This document shows positions 26,268 to 38,110 of a stretch of 64,000 nt of DNA, one piece after another (within the stretch, counting starts at the first letter, position 1; the number at the start of each line of letters is the position of its first letter). The position numbers and the translations under genes are program-made. The notes beneath the pieces are model-generated. The model made no database searches, was not told the origin of the DNA, and was given only the letters and a program-made list of their open reading frames with translations. The stretch lies in NCBI GenBank assembly GCA_013398955.1, contig VWPU01004455.1, positions 62,001 to 126,000 of the forward strand, in the 5' to 3' direction. Origin of the DNA: Callaeas wilsoni (lineage: Eukaryota > Chordata > Aves > Passeriformes > Callaeidae).

Positions 26268-28689
26268 GGCAGAAAAACATAACCTTTTGCCTCTGGAAAC
26301 CTGGGTTAAAAACACGGCTTCAGTCATGAAGGTAAACATCATGTGCTCTTAACTGCATGGGCTGCTGCTACAAATAGGAAGAAAACACCACCCACCAAGG
26401 AAGACTCTGCTGAGATGCAATTGGAGGTGCTGAAGAGATCTTCAGAATTCAAGCTCTGCATATATGAAAAAATCAAGTGCAAACACAACAGGGAAGGGAT
26501 CAATTCAAAAGGCTTATATTGGCCACTAAGTCACTCCATGTACTAGCTGGAAACAAATCTTATTAGAAACCAGGACTCTACCTTTTCATCTCTCTTTCCA
26601 GCCCTCGTGTTTCAGAAATACATGATTGAGTCAGAATCCTGTTATTACTTCTTTCTTCCCTAAGTTTCCTTGTCCTTCCCTCTCTCCAGTGCACAGATGC
26701 AGCTTCAGCAGCTCCTGTTTTCATTCCTTCTGCTTCATCCACTCTCCCACAGAGGTATCCCTCCATTCTTAGTTAGGAGGGCTTGCATAACTGGCTGCCC
26801 CGAAGTAATTGCCTTCAGCAAAACACTTCCTTCTTAGAAGCACAAAAGCTACCTTGAGAGGAGTGTGTTGCCTCTGCCACTCTGCACACTTCTGTTATCC
26901 CACACTGCAGCCTCACTTCTCCACTTTATCACAGGGATCAAAATACACCAAACATACCTTAAAGGATAAAAGAAGTTTTCCTTCACCCCATCTTGCCTAG
27001 CATGATGCTCAACATAGAGATGGAAATTCTTCCTCCTAGATTACACACTGGAGCATGCACAACATGCAATCCATGGCAGGCATCACTTACATTTAATGGA
27101 AATCAGAAGGATGAACAGGGCAGAGCATGGCAGACAGTATTGATTCTCCCACTTGACAAAAGCAAGAGCTCCTCATTTCAGAGAACACCATCAGGAAACC
27201 TAATGGGATCTGCACAAGCAAATGGGAGCAGCTGAGCATCCTGCTTCACCCCACTTTCACTGTAACAGACATTATGTACTAATTCAGCACCTTTCCACAC
27301 CAACAAGACAGGATGGTATAAACAAAGCACACAGGCACCAAAAAACGGCAGTGCCTGCTGACAGATCCGAGTAACACCTCACCAAGCGAGGTCTCTCTCG
27401 AGAAAGCAAGGAAAGACCCTGAACAGACTCAGTCACTGACATGGGAGAAGGAGTTCATCCCATAGGCAGCAAGATGTGTGTTTTAAAGGCACGCGTTTCT
27501 CCGCTCCTAGCTAGAGACAGGCATGCAACAGCCTTTTCAGTCACGCACATGCCTTCTTTCATAGCCAAATTCAGACATATCTGCCATTTACCATCGCTAG
27601 CTGCTGATGGACCAGCCCTCCAAGCTAATGTAGAAGAGATTTACAGAACAGCGCTGGAGATTTTATGTCTGAACCTGGCAGCAGAGAGGGATTAAAAATG
27701 CTTTCTATGAAGACTTACAAATACATGATCAAAGATGGAACAAGCCCCTTGCAGCAGATTCTTGTGGTACCACTTAGCTTTCAGGACAAGGTGGTAGACA
27801 TGGGCAGGTTAGGAATGCATTAATCCTAGGCAAAAAGCCTGCAGCTTCCAAAGGGTAGATTAATTATTAAACTAGCAGCAATAAAAATATTCAGCCGCTC
27901 ACAGACATATACTTATATTATAGACAGATAAGAGCTTCAATAACCTTGAACTTCAATTTATAGATTCACTCCCCCTTCCTTCCCTGTAGATAGCAACAGT
28001 CATATTTTCTAATTTGTTCTTGCAAAGGAAAATTGATGAAAATGGTGGTTTACATTGGCTAAGAGGCACAGTGTACACAGCAGTAGCATTTTCCTCCATC
28101 TTTCTACCTTCTCTCCTGTCAGTGCCCATAAGAATAGAGTATGTTTGCTTCCCTGACCAAAAATCAAGAGGGATCATGACAATAAGTAAGGGCTTTTAAG
28201 TACATCTATTTTTCCTTTAAAATATTTGGGATGTCAAATACTGGGACACAAGAGATTAGGCTTGTTGGAGTTTGAAGAGACACTCCTTAACATTATTGCC
28301 TTTCTAAAGTCAGGTTAGTCACTAGAGTAGCCGAAACTCAGATATTCAGAATAGGGATGGGCACATGTGCCCTGAAGACATTATAGTTTTGGGGTTGCTG
28401 ATATGTACATGCAAAGATCACCCAGTTTTGTGAGTGAAAGCAGAGCATATTCTTTGTTTGAATGAAGAATAGTTGTTATCAGCTGACAAGAATTGAGTTT
28501 CACCTCAGTGTATTCAACCCAACTGAACTCCAAACCACCCATTTATAGATAGGAAATGCAAAAAAGCAAAAATAATGTTTTACAGTGTTTGGCTGTGAGT
28601 CATTGAGTTGAGCAACTCCAGTTAGCAGTATTTAACATGGTTAAACGAAAAAGTTGGTAGGGAGGCTGGAATCTCAGCAGATTAATTTA
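26268..28689 (-). other. SLC22A23: Intron 3 stretch without recognised features
   Basis: Unique-looking sequence with only short open frames. No splice-bounded exon, RNA gene or mobile element is recognised. Confidence 0.7.
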
Positions 28690-28900
28690 CTGTATTGTCT
28701 CTCGAAGGGAGGAGTTCAAAGTCTCTGATGTGTGTATCACTATACACTGAGTATTAAACAGGAGAGGACAAACAATGGCCAAGCTGGCTGTCCTCCAGCT
28801 AATCATCCTGCTTTGACTCAGATTCATCTTCGAGCTGCTGTTGAAAACCAATTGCTTGTTTAATGGGGCAGAAAGATGAAATCAATTTCAATATGCATCT
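28690..28900. promoter_or_regulatory. Candidate conserved non-coding element
   Basis: Unique sequence carrying a SOX-like AACAATGG (near 28773), CAGCTAATCATCC (near 28797), CCAATTGCTTG (near 28849) and a POU-like ATTTCAATATGCAT (near 28885) within about 130 bases. This density and the absence of repeat character suggest an enhancer. Conservation could not be tested. Confidence 0.3.
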
Positions 28901-30281
28901 CTAAAGTGTCCCTCTTATGTAAAAGTGCTGCCTGAGGGAGCAAGAGACACATACATTTCCTTCTGCTTGTGCCAGTTTCACTTCCAATTTGCTATCCCTA
29001 CAGGTACCGAATTCTAAAATTATGTGGAGAAAGAAGCTGTAGTTGAATGCAAACCACCTCTCTTGGTTCACGGCATTCTCAAGACACAGACAGAACTCCT
29101 CCAGGGAGGTGGCAGCCGTACACCCAAGAGAGATTAGTTAACACTGACTCATCAGGTGTTTCATTAAGGAGCTGTGTCAAGGAAGAAACCAAGTGCGGTG
29201 AGCAATGCTAATGCCAGCGGCACGGTGCTCTGGGGAGAGGTGGTGACTGCTGGGGTGGAGGACATTTTGGGGACAGATCACACTGGCATGGCTGGGAAAG
29301 TCAGCCCAGGCCTGTCTCCAAACAAGCAAAAGCCATTAAGTGGCATTGCCCGGAAATTAGGATCAATAGCAATGCAGACATACACACACACACACACATT
29401 ATGTGCTTTTGGTCAGGTGAGGAGCATTCAAACCAGATCAAAAGGGATTTGCCGACTGCAGGGCATCCCATAATCTTTTTCCATATCAACACTTGACGGC
29501 AGTAGCACCATTTGGGACTTTACCTTTTTTTCCTCTTTTTTAAACAAGAAAACTTCCCTAAGCTAAGAAATAATTCAATTTTACATTCCCGCTTGGGAAT
29601 TTGAAAACTGCATTAACAGAGAATCCAGGACTTTTGATTTTGCTGGGTTTTTTTTAATTATGATTTTATGACAGAACATCCACAAATGCACAATTTATGT
29701 GCTCCTTTGCTAACATAATAAACCAGAAAACAAAAATTTATACTACTTTAGGAAAGCATAAGATGGAGCACAGTCTGGACCAGTGGTCCACAACTCGCTC
29801 ACACGCTCCCTGTGCTTTCCAGCCACATTCAATTGGTGTGTGGCTATCACACAAGGAGACATTCCTGTGCCACACATGCCCGCGTACCCGCTGGCCAGGC
29901 ACTGCACAGCACGCACCTTTACACACAATTTCTGGGTGCCAGCCCACTTTTTGCAGTTATCTGGAAAGCAGGCATTCCCAAAAGCATGGGACTCCCTCTG
30001 CGTCCCTTGCCACAGCTCCATGAGCAGCCTCCTGGTGCTTGAGGCAATGCCAATGACAGTGGCCAGTTTGCCATGGCTTTAATGTCAAAGGCTCCAGGTT
30101 CACAGCGAAGCTGCTTGGTGCCACCGTAAGGAACTTCCATCGCTCCAGACAAGGCTAAGAGATCATGCACGTCCACAAAAGTCTCCTCTTATGTCACATG
30201 CAACTCATTAACATTACAAAAGGAACCAAGCACTTAAGCACTCCAGAATAAAAGGCCTGTGTTATCTGCTTGTCAATTGAC
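28901..30281 (-). other. SLC22A23: Intron 3 stretch with a short CA repeat
   Basis: Apart from the AC microsatellite at 29382-29398 I see no feature. The overlapping open frames at 29700-30180 on both strands lie in one GC-richer stretch, resemble no protein family I know and are probably chance. Confidence 0.7.
29382..29398. repeat. (AC)n microsatellite
   Basis: An uninterrupted AC dinucleotide run of 17 bases. Confidence 0.9.
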
Positions 30282-30314
30282 CACGTGATCTTATATCAAT
30301 CTTATTATCACGTG
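30282..30314. promoter_or_regulatory. Pair of CACGTG E-boxes
   Basis: CACGTG occurs at 30282-30287 and 30309-30314, 27 bases apart start to start. Each is followed by A, giving CCACGTGA and TCACGTGA, the extended site preferred by USF, MITF and TFE-type bHLH-zipper factors. The surrounding 30245-30370 sequence also has TCAATTGA and ATCAGCTGATAAG motifs. Binding is inferred, not shown. Confidence 0.3.
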
Positions 30315-30544
30315 AATAACTAAGTTTGCACTGTGTTTTTTCACCATACTATCATCAGCTGATAAGACTAAATGCTTCCAACTCCTGCAAAAGGAATACA
30401 ATAGAAATGAAGAAAACGCAGATGCCATCACTAGGGAATTTGTTTCAGTAAATTCCAGTGGTGTTCAGGACACCAGGAGTAATGTCTGCAGATTTGGGAA
30501 GCAACAGCCTCTCCCACCAAACATCCATGCTGCACACAAGTATC

Positions 30545-30645
30545 ACCAAATCACACAATATGATGAGTTGGAAGTGACCCACAAGCATCTAGCCCAACTC
30601 AGCCCTGTACGGGACATCCCCCAGAGTCACACCATGTGCCTCGCT
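30545..30645 (-). mobile_element. CR1 LINE 3'-end fragment
   Basis: The stretch reads as a diverged antisense copy of the CR1 3' end: ATCACACAATATGATGAGTT, then GGAAGTGACCCACAAGCATC, CCCAACTC, and finally CAGAGTCACACCATGTGCC. CR1 consensus has the order ATCACAGAAT, GAGTTGGAAGGGACCCACAAG, CCAACTC, ATCACACCATGTGCC. The element therefore points to the minus strand, with its 3' tail at the low-coordinate end, and is strongly 5'-truncated as CR1 copies usually are. No coding part remains. CR1 abundance is typical of birds and other sauropsids. Confidence 0.85.
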
Positions 30646-31143
30646 TCAGGCCATTCTGGGTTACAGTGTTTTCTGAAAGCCAGTCTCTGGTCACTAAGAA
30701 CTTGATGAAGAGGAAGAGATACAAAGGAATTGCATGGGAGATTATGCCCACCATAGATTATACGTGCTGTCTGTGTGGGATGGGGAGTTTCCATCTCAGG
30801 AGTAATTTTAATATTTTGACATCTGCTTTCACCTAATGTGTCCTTGTTGCTTAAGGATTCCCATGATACAACAGACTAGTTTAGCAAGGAAAGAATCTGC
30901 AACGAAAATGTGATCCAGGAATCCAGACATGAGGAGTAAAACACATATAGCATTTAAAATTAACACATTATCACATTTGAAAGTAGCACATCGTCTCCAG
31001 AGACCACAGATATTAAATGCAACCCAGAACAAAACATCCACGGTTTCTGCAGCACAGGGAGATGCCAGAGAAGCCAAATATTTTCCATTTAAAGTTTCTA
31101 TCACAATACTGTATAGTTTTCAAAGAAGAAATGTGTGTCTATG
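30646..31143 (-). other. SLC22A23: Intron 3 stretch without recognised features
   Basis: Sequence between the CR1 remnant and the TA/CA microsatellite. No gene or repeat is recognised. Confidence 0.7.
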
Positions 31144-31172
31144 TATATATATATATACACACACACACACAC
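31144..31172. repeat. Compound (TA)n(CA)n microsatellite
   Basis: Seven TA units are followed directly by about eight AC units, then a T/A-rich tail of TTTAT-like units to about 31214. It is probably polymorphic. Alternating purine-pyrimidine sequence of this kind can adopt non-B DNA. Confidence 0.95.
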
Positions 31173-31205
31173 GTGCATACATATTTATTTTTATTTATAC
31201 ATATT

Positions 31206-32729
31206 TATTTTTAGGCAATCTTCCCCTCCTCTAAGACACATCCCCCCATATGCCATACTTTCCTTTTAGTGCTTCATCATGTGCCTTTCACCCGTTTGGT
31301 GCCATTCACTCACTCATCTATCTTTGCTAGGTCTGCTGCTAGTATTCCAGAATTCCAAACGAAAAAAGACCACAACTTGCCACTAAAAACAGTTGTGTGA
31401 GAGTCTCTTTCTCTGTCTGACCTTTCCATGGAAGGGTGGCCAGCTCAGCTGCAATCCATACATTCCTCACTCATCATTTCTTTAACTTCCTTTAGCAGGG
31501 TCCAAAGACTGTAGCTGTGTCAGACAAGGTGGTGTGAAGCCATTAGAAAATTTTACACTTCAAGAATTCGATTTTCCTCACAGAATGATGCTCTGATTTT
31601 TTCCCTTTTGATTTTGCTCCACCTGATGTGTACTCTGCAGTACACAAGAAACTCATCTAAGCATAGCCCATCCTGAACGCACAGAGACATTGTGGTGCGA
31701 GAAGGAAAGAGCACGTGACTGGTTATGGTTCCTTTATCTGCACCAATTCCACTGCTGTTGTAAACACACAATAATCCTAGGGTGGATCCGCCAAAAAACA
31801 GAGCGGAGAAACTGACAGTGGTGGGAGTAATATTTCAAGAAGTATTTTTGATTTATTTTGGTTAAGCCACATTACCTCGCACAGTTCATTTTGAGTGCAG
31901 TTACAAAACCAGCCAAACTGGCAAAATTCAGGAGGTGGCAACATGTGGCAGAAAATTCTGACACTGGCAGTGTTTTTTGAGAGCTGTAACACATCATCAC
32001 ACCTTTGCTTGGTTTTCAGATTTAGCTTCAGGAGATGGCGCTGGTCAGGATACAGTTTGTCATCCCATCACAAAAGTCCACCTGCATTCGCACCTCCCCT
32101 GAGATTTACCTCCAACATTTGCATCTGTTTGCTCCCTAAACGGATATTTCAGCAAAAGAGCAGAAAATCGGCTCAGCAAAGTGAGTTTTTGTTAATTTGT
32201 TGGCTGGATTATGTGGCTGAACCAAGCCAGCAGAGAGGAAGCAGATGCAGAGAGGAATGCAGGTGAGCAGGGCTGCTCCTTCCTGCATCAGAAGCTGCTG
32301 GGATTCCCCCAGGGTTCACGCTGGGAGTTAAGGAGCAGTTACAGGAATGCAAACACAGTTGTCTTACATGGTGACCACATTAACAGGAAGGCTATATCCA
32401 ATAATCACTGAACATCGGTATCTTAATGGGATCACAGCTGCAGCACAGTTCCCGTGCAGTCAGACTTTTCCTTAAAGACCTTCAGGGGAAAACCAGTACT
32501 CTGAGGAATGGGCAAATGGCCACATGGGCAGCAGCTCTGCTGGCCCCCAGACCCACACCACATTGATAGCACCTCTCTCAACAGGTACCTGCAGGATTAG
32601 GTGGTTTCAGAGGTAACTGTGCTGCTGCCAAGATCTCCAGCTACAGACAACATGGAATGGCTTTGCCAACCACATCCGATCCCTGTCCTGATTCCCCAGT
32701 TTCCAGAACAAACACAAAATGAAAGTTTC
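31206..32729 (-). other. SLC22A23: Intron 3 stretch without recognised features
   Basis: Unique-looking sequence. The plus-strand frame at 31895-32266 has no recognisable domain. I see no gene here. Confidence 0.7.
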
Positions 32730-33120
32730 ATCAATTTGTATGTTTAGGTTACTCAAATGTGTGATAATTTTACATTTACAGTTAATTGAAATTAAACCTA
32801 ATGAATTTTACACTGAATGCCTCTCTTGAAATTGTCTCAAGGTTTACATTTCAAAAGTACCATTTCATACCAATTACACATTGTACAAATGTAACTGCCA
32901 TGCAGTATATTAAAAAAATCAACTTAAAGAGTTTTTGGTTTGGCATTTAGCCTTCTTGCAGTAGTAGCTTTAATTTAAGTCACTAAAATTCTATTTGAAA
33001 TTAGAATTGTGCATAACATTTTGCAGACCAGTATTCCAATTCAGAATCATCAGGGAAAACTTGTTTTCACATAAATGTTAGTGAACACTCCCAGTATACT
33101 ATAACAAATGTTGTAGTGTA
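32730..33120. promoter_or_regulatory. Candidate AT-rich conserved non-coding element
   Basis: About 390 bases of unique AT-rich sequence with repeated homeobox-like cores (for example TTAATTGAAATTAAA near 32782) and no repeat or coding character. The texture is typical of deeply conserved vertebrate non-coding elements. This is inference only. Confidence 0.25.
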
Positions 33121-33276
33121 TCTTTCTCATAGATGTCTTCTCCAAAGAATAAGCACTATTTCATTCCAGTGTTGAGAAAGTGAAACTCACTCATTTCAGT
33201 ACTGCCATTTATAACAAGACAAACAGGAGACACAGCTAAAGCCTAAACACAAAAATCCATAAACTTCCTTTTGTAT

Positions 33277-33310
33277 TTTCTATTTTACACAGTACATTGT
33301 AAAATAGAAA
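33277..33310. repeat. 13-base perfect inverted repeat (hairpin)
   Basis: TTTCTATTTTACA (33277-33289) and TGTAAAATAGAAA (33298-33310) are exact reverse complements around an 8-base loop. The stem does not extend outward, so it is too short for a microRNA precursor. It could be a structured intron element, a cruciform site or a chance feature of AT-rich sequence. Confidence 0.65.
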
Positions 33311-33396
33311 TGGACATGCTGTAGTCAGACATTCTCAGGCAGCCACCTAATTAGCAATCAAAAGTTAATTCAGAAAGCAGAAATAATAAATTAAAA

Positions 33397-33480
33397 AATG
33401 AACAAAGGAAAACAACAAAACCTCCAAACCACAAAAAACCAAAACCAAACCAAATAAACAAAACCAGAAAAACCCCCACA
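33397..33480. repeat. A/C-rich low-complexity tract
   Basis: Runs of AAAACC, CAAAAC and CCAAA-like units with very few G or T on the plus strand. It has the same character as the tract at 45060-45145 and is the complementary type to the G/T-rich tract at 18901-19018. Confidence 0.75.
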
Positions 33481-35955
33481 TTGTGACAATTCTAAAGACT
33501 TTGAAAATGTTCTGATTAAAAGATCAAGGTTATAGGTAGGAGCTCAACAGACAATTCAGCACAGAGAACATCTTTCAGCATCTTTATCCCAGACACAAAC
33601 ATCATCATCTCTGCCCCTCAGTTCAAGACCTAACCTTTTTTTATCTCAAACCCAAAAAAAAAATTTTGGTCTTAATGAGGGGTAAAATTTACTGACTAAA
33701 GCTGATGGGACAGCAACAAAATGACCTTTTCAAAGCAATTCTTTCCAGTACTGAAATATCAGATTGATGGTCTGCATTTCTGCTCTTCAAGGTTAGCACT
33801 GCCAAGTTCATGATCAAGATGTTTTGGTCTGAATCACAGATTTTTTGTTGTCATCGGCAGACTGAAGGGTTTTATTTATTCACTAATTGGATGTTGCTAA
33901 GAAAAGCTAGCCAGAAAATGGAAATCTCGTAACCAGGGTCTGATCATATTTGGTTCTCCAACTGAGCTTCAGAAGTTTTCAATAAATTCAAAGCCAAGCT
34001 TCTCACTCTGAAAGCTTAAATAAATAAAGTTAAGGCCACAGAGATCTCTGTAAATTATTTTTAAGAATTGCTTTTCTCTGCTGCCAGTTTATCTGCTCTT
34101 CTCAAAGTCAAGTTAGTCAGTGCTTAGAAAAGGTGGAAGGACTTCCATCTGCTACTACTTCAAAGACAGCTATCCTGAAAGGAAGCATCAACCTGTCCAA
34201 GACATATGTTTCACAATGTATTAAACCTGCTGTCTCTGCCAAGATGCAATTAAACACTGTCTTATCTTTAAAAAGTCTGTTAGAAATAAGTTTTAAATCC
34301 CGCAATCAGGAATGACCCACACTGAATAAAGTCAAGCTTCACCACGGCTTGCAACAGCCTAATCTGTTTACACCCAGGGAATTTCCTGACCTGAGGTTGC
34401 TGCAGTAAGCTTGCAAGAACTGATTCATTTGCACTACAAGCAAGCCACAAGGGCTCTTAAACTGCTTCTACAGTAGGGCATTATGGCAAGGCAAATTTAT
34501 ATCATGGCCCTTGCAGTCCCTCCTCTCTCCTTGACTCCCCAGGCACCTGCTCCTCTCTCCACCTTTGTCTGCCTGTGCTTATTCAACCCTGCAGTGAGCT
34601 TTTGTGAGGAGAAAGATGAGGGGAAAACTGACTTGAAACCAAACAAAGCAACAAAATCAACACTTTTCTGCTTGTTTACACTGCTGAATCAGTTCACTGT
34701 AAGGCCAGCAGTAGGTGAGAGCACCAGCCAGGATAGGATGGACATACCCAGAACAGGCAGAGCCAGGTCAGCTTAGGCTGTCCCTGAGCTGCTGTCAGAT
34801 TCTCCTGCAGGTCAAAAGCTCCAGCCAGTTCCCTCTGCACTGTCATCTTGAGATTTTAACTAGTCCCAGAATCAGGGCAGAAAGGATCAAGCACATAAAG
34901 AAAAGTCCTTGTCCTTCTTGGACAGGCAGGTGGGTTATTTCTCCCAGAAGCCCACTCCTGTGAGGTATTCCACCTGCACAGCACTGCCATGGGCAGAGCC
35001 ACACTGCAGCTGTTGGCTGGCAGCCGAGTGGCACTGGGCAAGCAGGACATGCTTCTGTGGCCTGAAGGAGGGACAGAGATTATGGGTAAATAAATGTATC
35101 CTAGTCAGAAGTCAAACCCAAAGCTGTCCTGGCAGGAAAAAGCACTGGTACACCCAGTGCAAGTCCCACCAGGTACTAAAACCATCCCAGCCAGGATCCC
35201 AGCAAAGGACAGCACTGGGGCACCAATGCTACTCACATTCACACATGCTAGCACGACATGCTGCCAGTTTTGTCTGGCCATCTTTTTGTTTCCAAAACAA
35301 ATAAGACACAAAATATTTAATTGCTGCTATTATTCTTCATTGGATATGAGCAGATTTCTTATTTTAGAAGAATATCTGTCACATTGTCTTTTATCACAGC
35401 ATGAGGGAAGAGGCAGCTGTGGTACATACTGTATATTCTGGTATTTTATTTTCCCTCTTTGGGGCATGCATTGGCTATTCTTTTTCTCTGCTTTGGCACA
35501 TATTACTAACCCCAGACCCACACGAAACACTTATCCTCAAGGAAAGACCACCATCAAAGAAAATGTCAGGAAGGGAGGAAAGGCACCTGCATGAACACTT
35601 TTTTATTGAAATACAACGCTCAGTCAAAGAGGATCGAGTCGGTTTCCTGAAAAAGTCCAATCCATCAGGTTAAATGTTTGCAAGACGCAGATTAGATTTT
35701 GCATATTTTCTTCCAGACTTAGTGCAGACACTAAAGAAAAAAAATAAGCAGAACTGGACAACACTTTCTGCCGATTCTCAATTCTAAACTCACACATGAT
35801 GTCTGAAAAGACTCATATGGGTACAGTCAAGGTTGATATAATCAAAGCTTCTCCTGCCCAAATTCCAAAGCATTGGAGTGCACTAATTGGGTTTCTCTGT
35901 TGTACAGATAGAAGAAAAAAACATTTTTTTTCAACGGATGACAAACACTGACAGT

Positions 35956-35972
35956 TTTATTTATTTATTTAA
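35956..35972. repeat. (TTTA)n microsatellite
   Basis: About four TTTA units in intron 3. Confidence 0.85.
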
Positions 35973-36553
35973 CTTTCAAAGCAGAGTCATTTTTAATGGA
36001 TCTATAATTCAAAGTCTCTTTAATTAAATTTCCTCAAGCTTCCTAGAAAGACAGTTTTGGCTTTCTGCACTGAAAAACAAGTCAGTCAAGTTCTAGGCAA
36101 AAAAAACCCCAACCAAACATTTCAAAGTCAAAGCTATAAACGAAGCAAAAATGGGATGTTATTAGGAATACTAGCTGCAATTTCACCACATAAGCTACTT
36201 CCAGAATTACACAATCTTTAAGTTGCTTTTATTTTTCCTTCCTGCCTTCAATCCATTTTTGTTTGCTATAATAATAGTAAAAAAAGGCCACAGAAATTCT
36301 TCCCTTATATTGCTTTTTGCCTCACCACATTATTGATTCTGCTTCAAGTGCTTTTTTTGTTACTTTTCTTTCTTCTGACTCTGTTAATTGAGTGCTCCAT
36401 ATCCAGGAGACAGCTACAGTGGCTACAAGTACAGGACTGAAATCTGAGTGGAAGCAACAGTGGAACTGGAAAAAGTTCCTGAAGAGCTGACAGGCTGACA
36501 CTTTGTTCCTTCTGGACAGCAGTTTCACATCAAGCAGAAAACTCTAGGGATCC

Positions 36554-36570
36554 ATTTATTTATTTATTTT
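36554..36570. repeat. (ATTT)n microsatellite
   Basis: About four ATTT units, the same motif as the tract some 600 bases below it. Confidence 0.85.
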
Positions 36571-37829
36571 GGACAACAACCCTGATGCTTAAATATCCGT
36601 TGAGCTCAGCGCTTTACAGAGAAAATGCCCTCCTCCTTTCTCCAGGGAATTAATCTCAAGTGTCTGGATAACAGAAACATAAAGTAACCTACCTACATCT
36701 TAGTACCAGGGCACAGAGGTTCTCCAGCCTGCACTTTCAACAAAATCACAATTATAGCGCACAGCACTCCAGCAGAGCTTGCCCTGCACCACAGGCACTT
36801 CACAGCACTTCTCAAGTCCTCATCCAGCCAAGGCATGCGCAAACACTGCGCTGCCCTGCTGCTTCTGCCAGAGATTATTCTCCTCAGAGAATAAACAACA
36901 GCAGAATGAAATGTATGTCCTTAACCTAGTACATTGATTATGTGAGCTAAGCCACTTATGGAGATGTATTTGCACTTACATGCCTGACTGCAAGGGAGAG
37001 GGCTGAGGCATCGCTGTACAAGAGGGTGGTCTCTGCCATGGGAATAGGGCAGAAAGCTGGAAGGAGAAGCCACAAGAATTGTTGGCCTGCCAAGAATTCC
37101 TCCAAGCACAAGCCAGTTAGAGAGAAATGCTGGGACATTCAGGAGCTGGGGACATCACCCAGGGAGGTGCAAGAAAATGGATCCAGAATTTCTGATGCAA
37201 GTACTGGACCTGCTTTCTTCCACAGTTCAGCACAGGCACTTCATCAAGGGACTGCTGTATTTCCAAGGCACTGACCAATCTTCAAACGCCCTTTTTCTCT
37301 AGGACACTATACGGGATTTTTTACCAAGCCTAAATTCAAGAACTGTTGAAAGGACAGTTGAACGATCCCTGACGATGTACAGGTGACTAAAGCAGTCATA
37401 CAGCTTATATATCCAAAACTGGAGTAGTGCAAAGATTTGCACACCATTCATTAGACTTCAGTAAACTGATTTCTTCTCTCACAATTCATACCATAATCAG
37501 AATTCAAAGAATGTGAACAAACAAGTTTCCAAGATATTAGCAAGTACTTACGTAGTTTTTAGAGATAAGTTGAGATCTAAGTGTCTGTACAAGTCATTTA
37601 ACAAGGGACCAGATGTTCTCAAAAGACAAAAACATAGCTCATACTTTTAGGTCCATCAGTAATTGCAGCATATAACTTACGAACAAATTAATTCACAATG
37701 CAACATCAAGGAGTTTTCTTTAAAATAAAGGAAAGTGAGCAATATGAGCACTGGTGTAGTGTGTATGATTAAATTCTGAACACTGTCAACAGATAAAATG
37801 AGGAATTAAAACAAAAGTGAACTTTTTAT

Positions 37830-38110
37830 TGTATCTGACTAAATAATATGCACTTGAAGAATTACTGCAATGAGCACTGCCTGCAAATTTCATGCTTTGA
37901 GTGAAATTTAATTAACTTGAACTAGTAAAAATCCCACAGGGTTACATTATTTGTAAGTGAGAAAATAGGAGTCATGTCTGCGTGACTGGGGATGGGAGTT
38001 TGGCTAGCCTTGTTTAATTATGGTTCCTCTTGAAAGGCACATAAATATTTATGTGAATTTGTGCACTGACAATTGTTGCTGGACTTGAACATTCAAAGTC
38101 ACTGCAAATA
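37830..38110. promoter_or_regulatory. Candidate conserved non-coding element
   Basis: Unique, AT-rich sequence with dense developmental-type motifs: TTTAATTAACTT near 37905, TTTAATTATGG near 38015, AAATATTTATG near 38042 and ACAATTGTT near 38070. It has no open frame of note and no repeat character. The texture resembles conserved vertebrate enhancers, which is an inference from composition alone. Confidence 0.25.

Larger units (their letters stand above)
33481..37552 (-). other. SLC22A23: SLC22A23 intron 3, middle segment
   Basis: No gene supported. Simple TTTA-type repeats occur at 35956-35972 and 36554-36570. The longest open frame (plus strand, 35094-35594) has no recognisable domain and no splice context, and I treat it as chance. 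Confidence 0.75.

Noticed and set aside
35094..35594. 166-codon open frame on the plus strand.
   Set aside because: Overlapping frames on both strands and no family resemblance point to chance.
37553..37640. Possible exon ending at a minus-strand GTAAGT donor (complement of 37546-37551).
   Set aside because: The donor is good but the upstream acceptor is weak and the encoded residues do not match SLC22A23 or another family I know.
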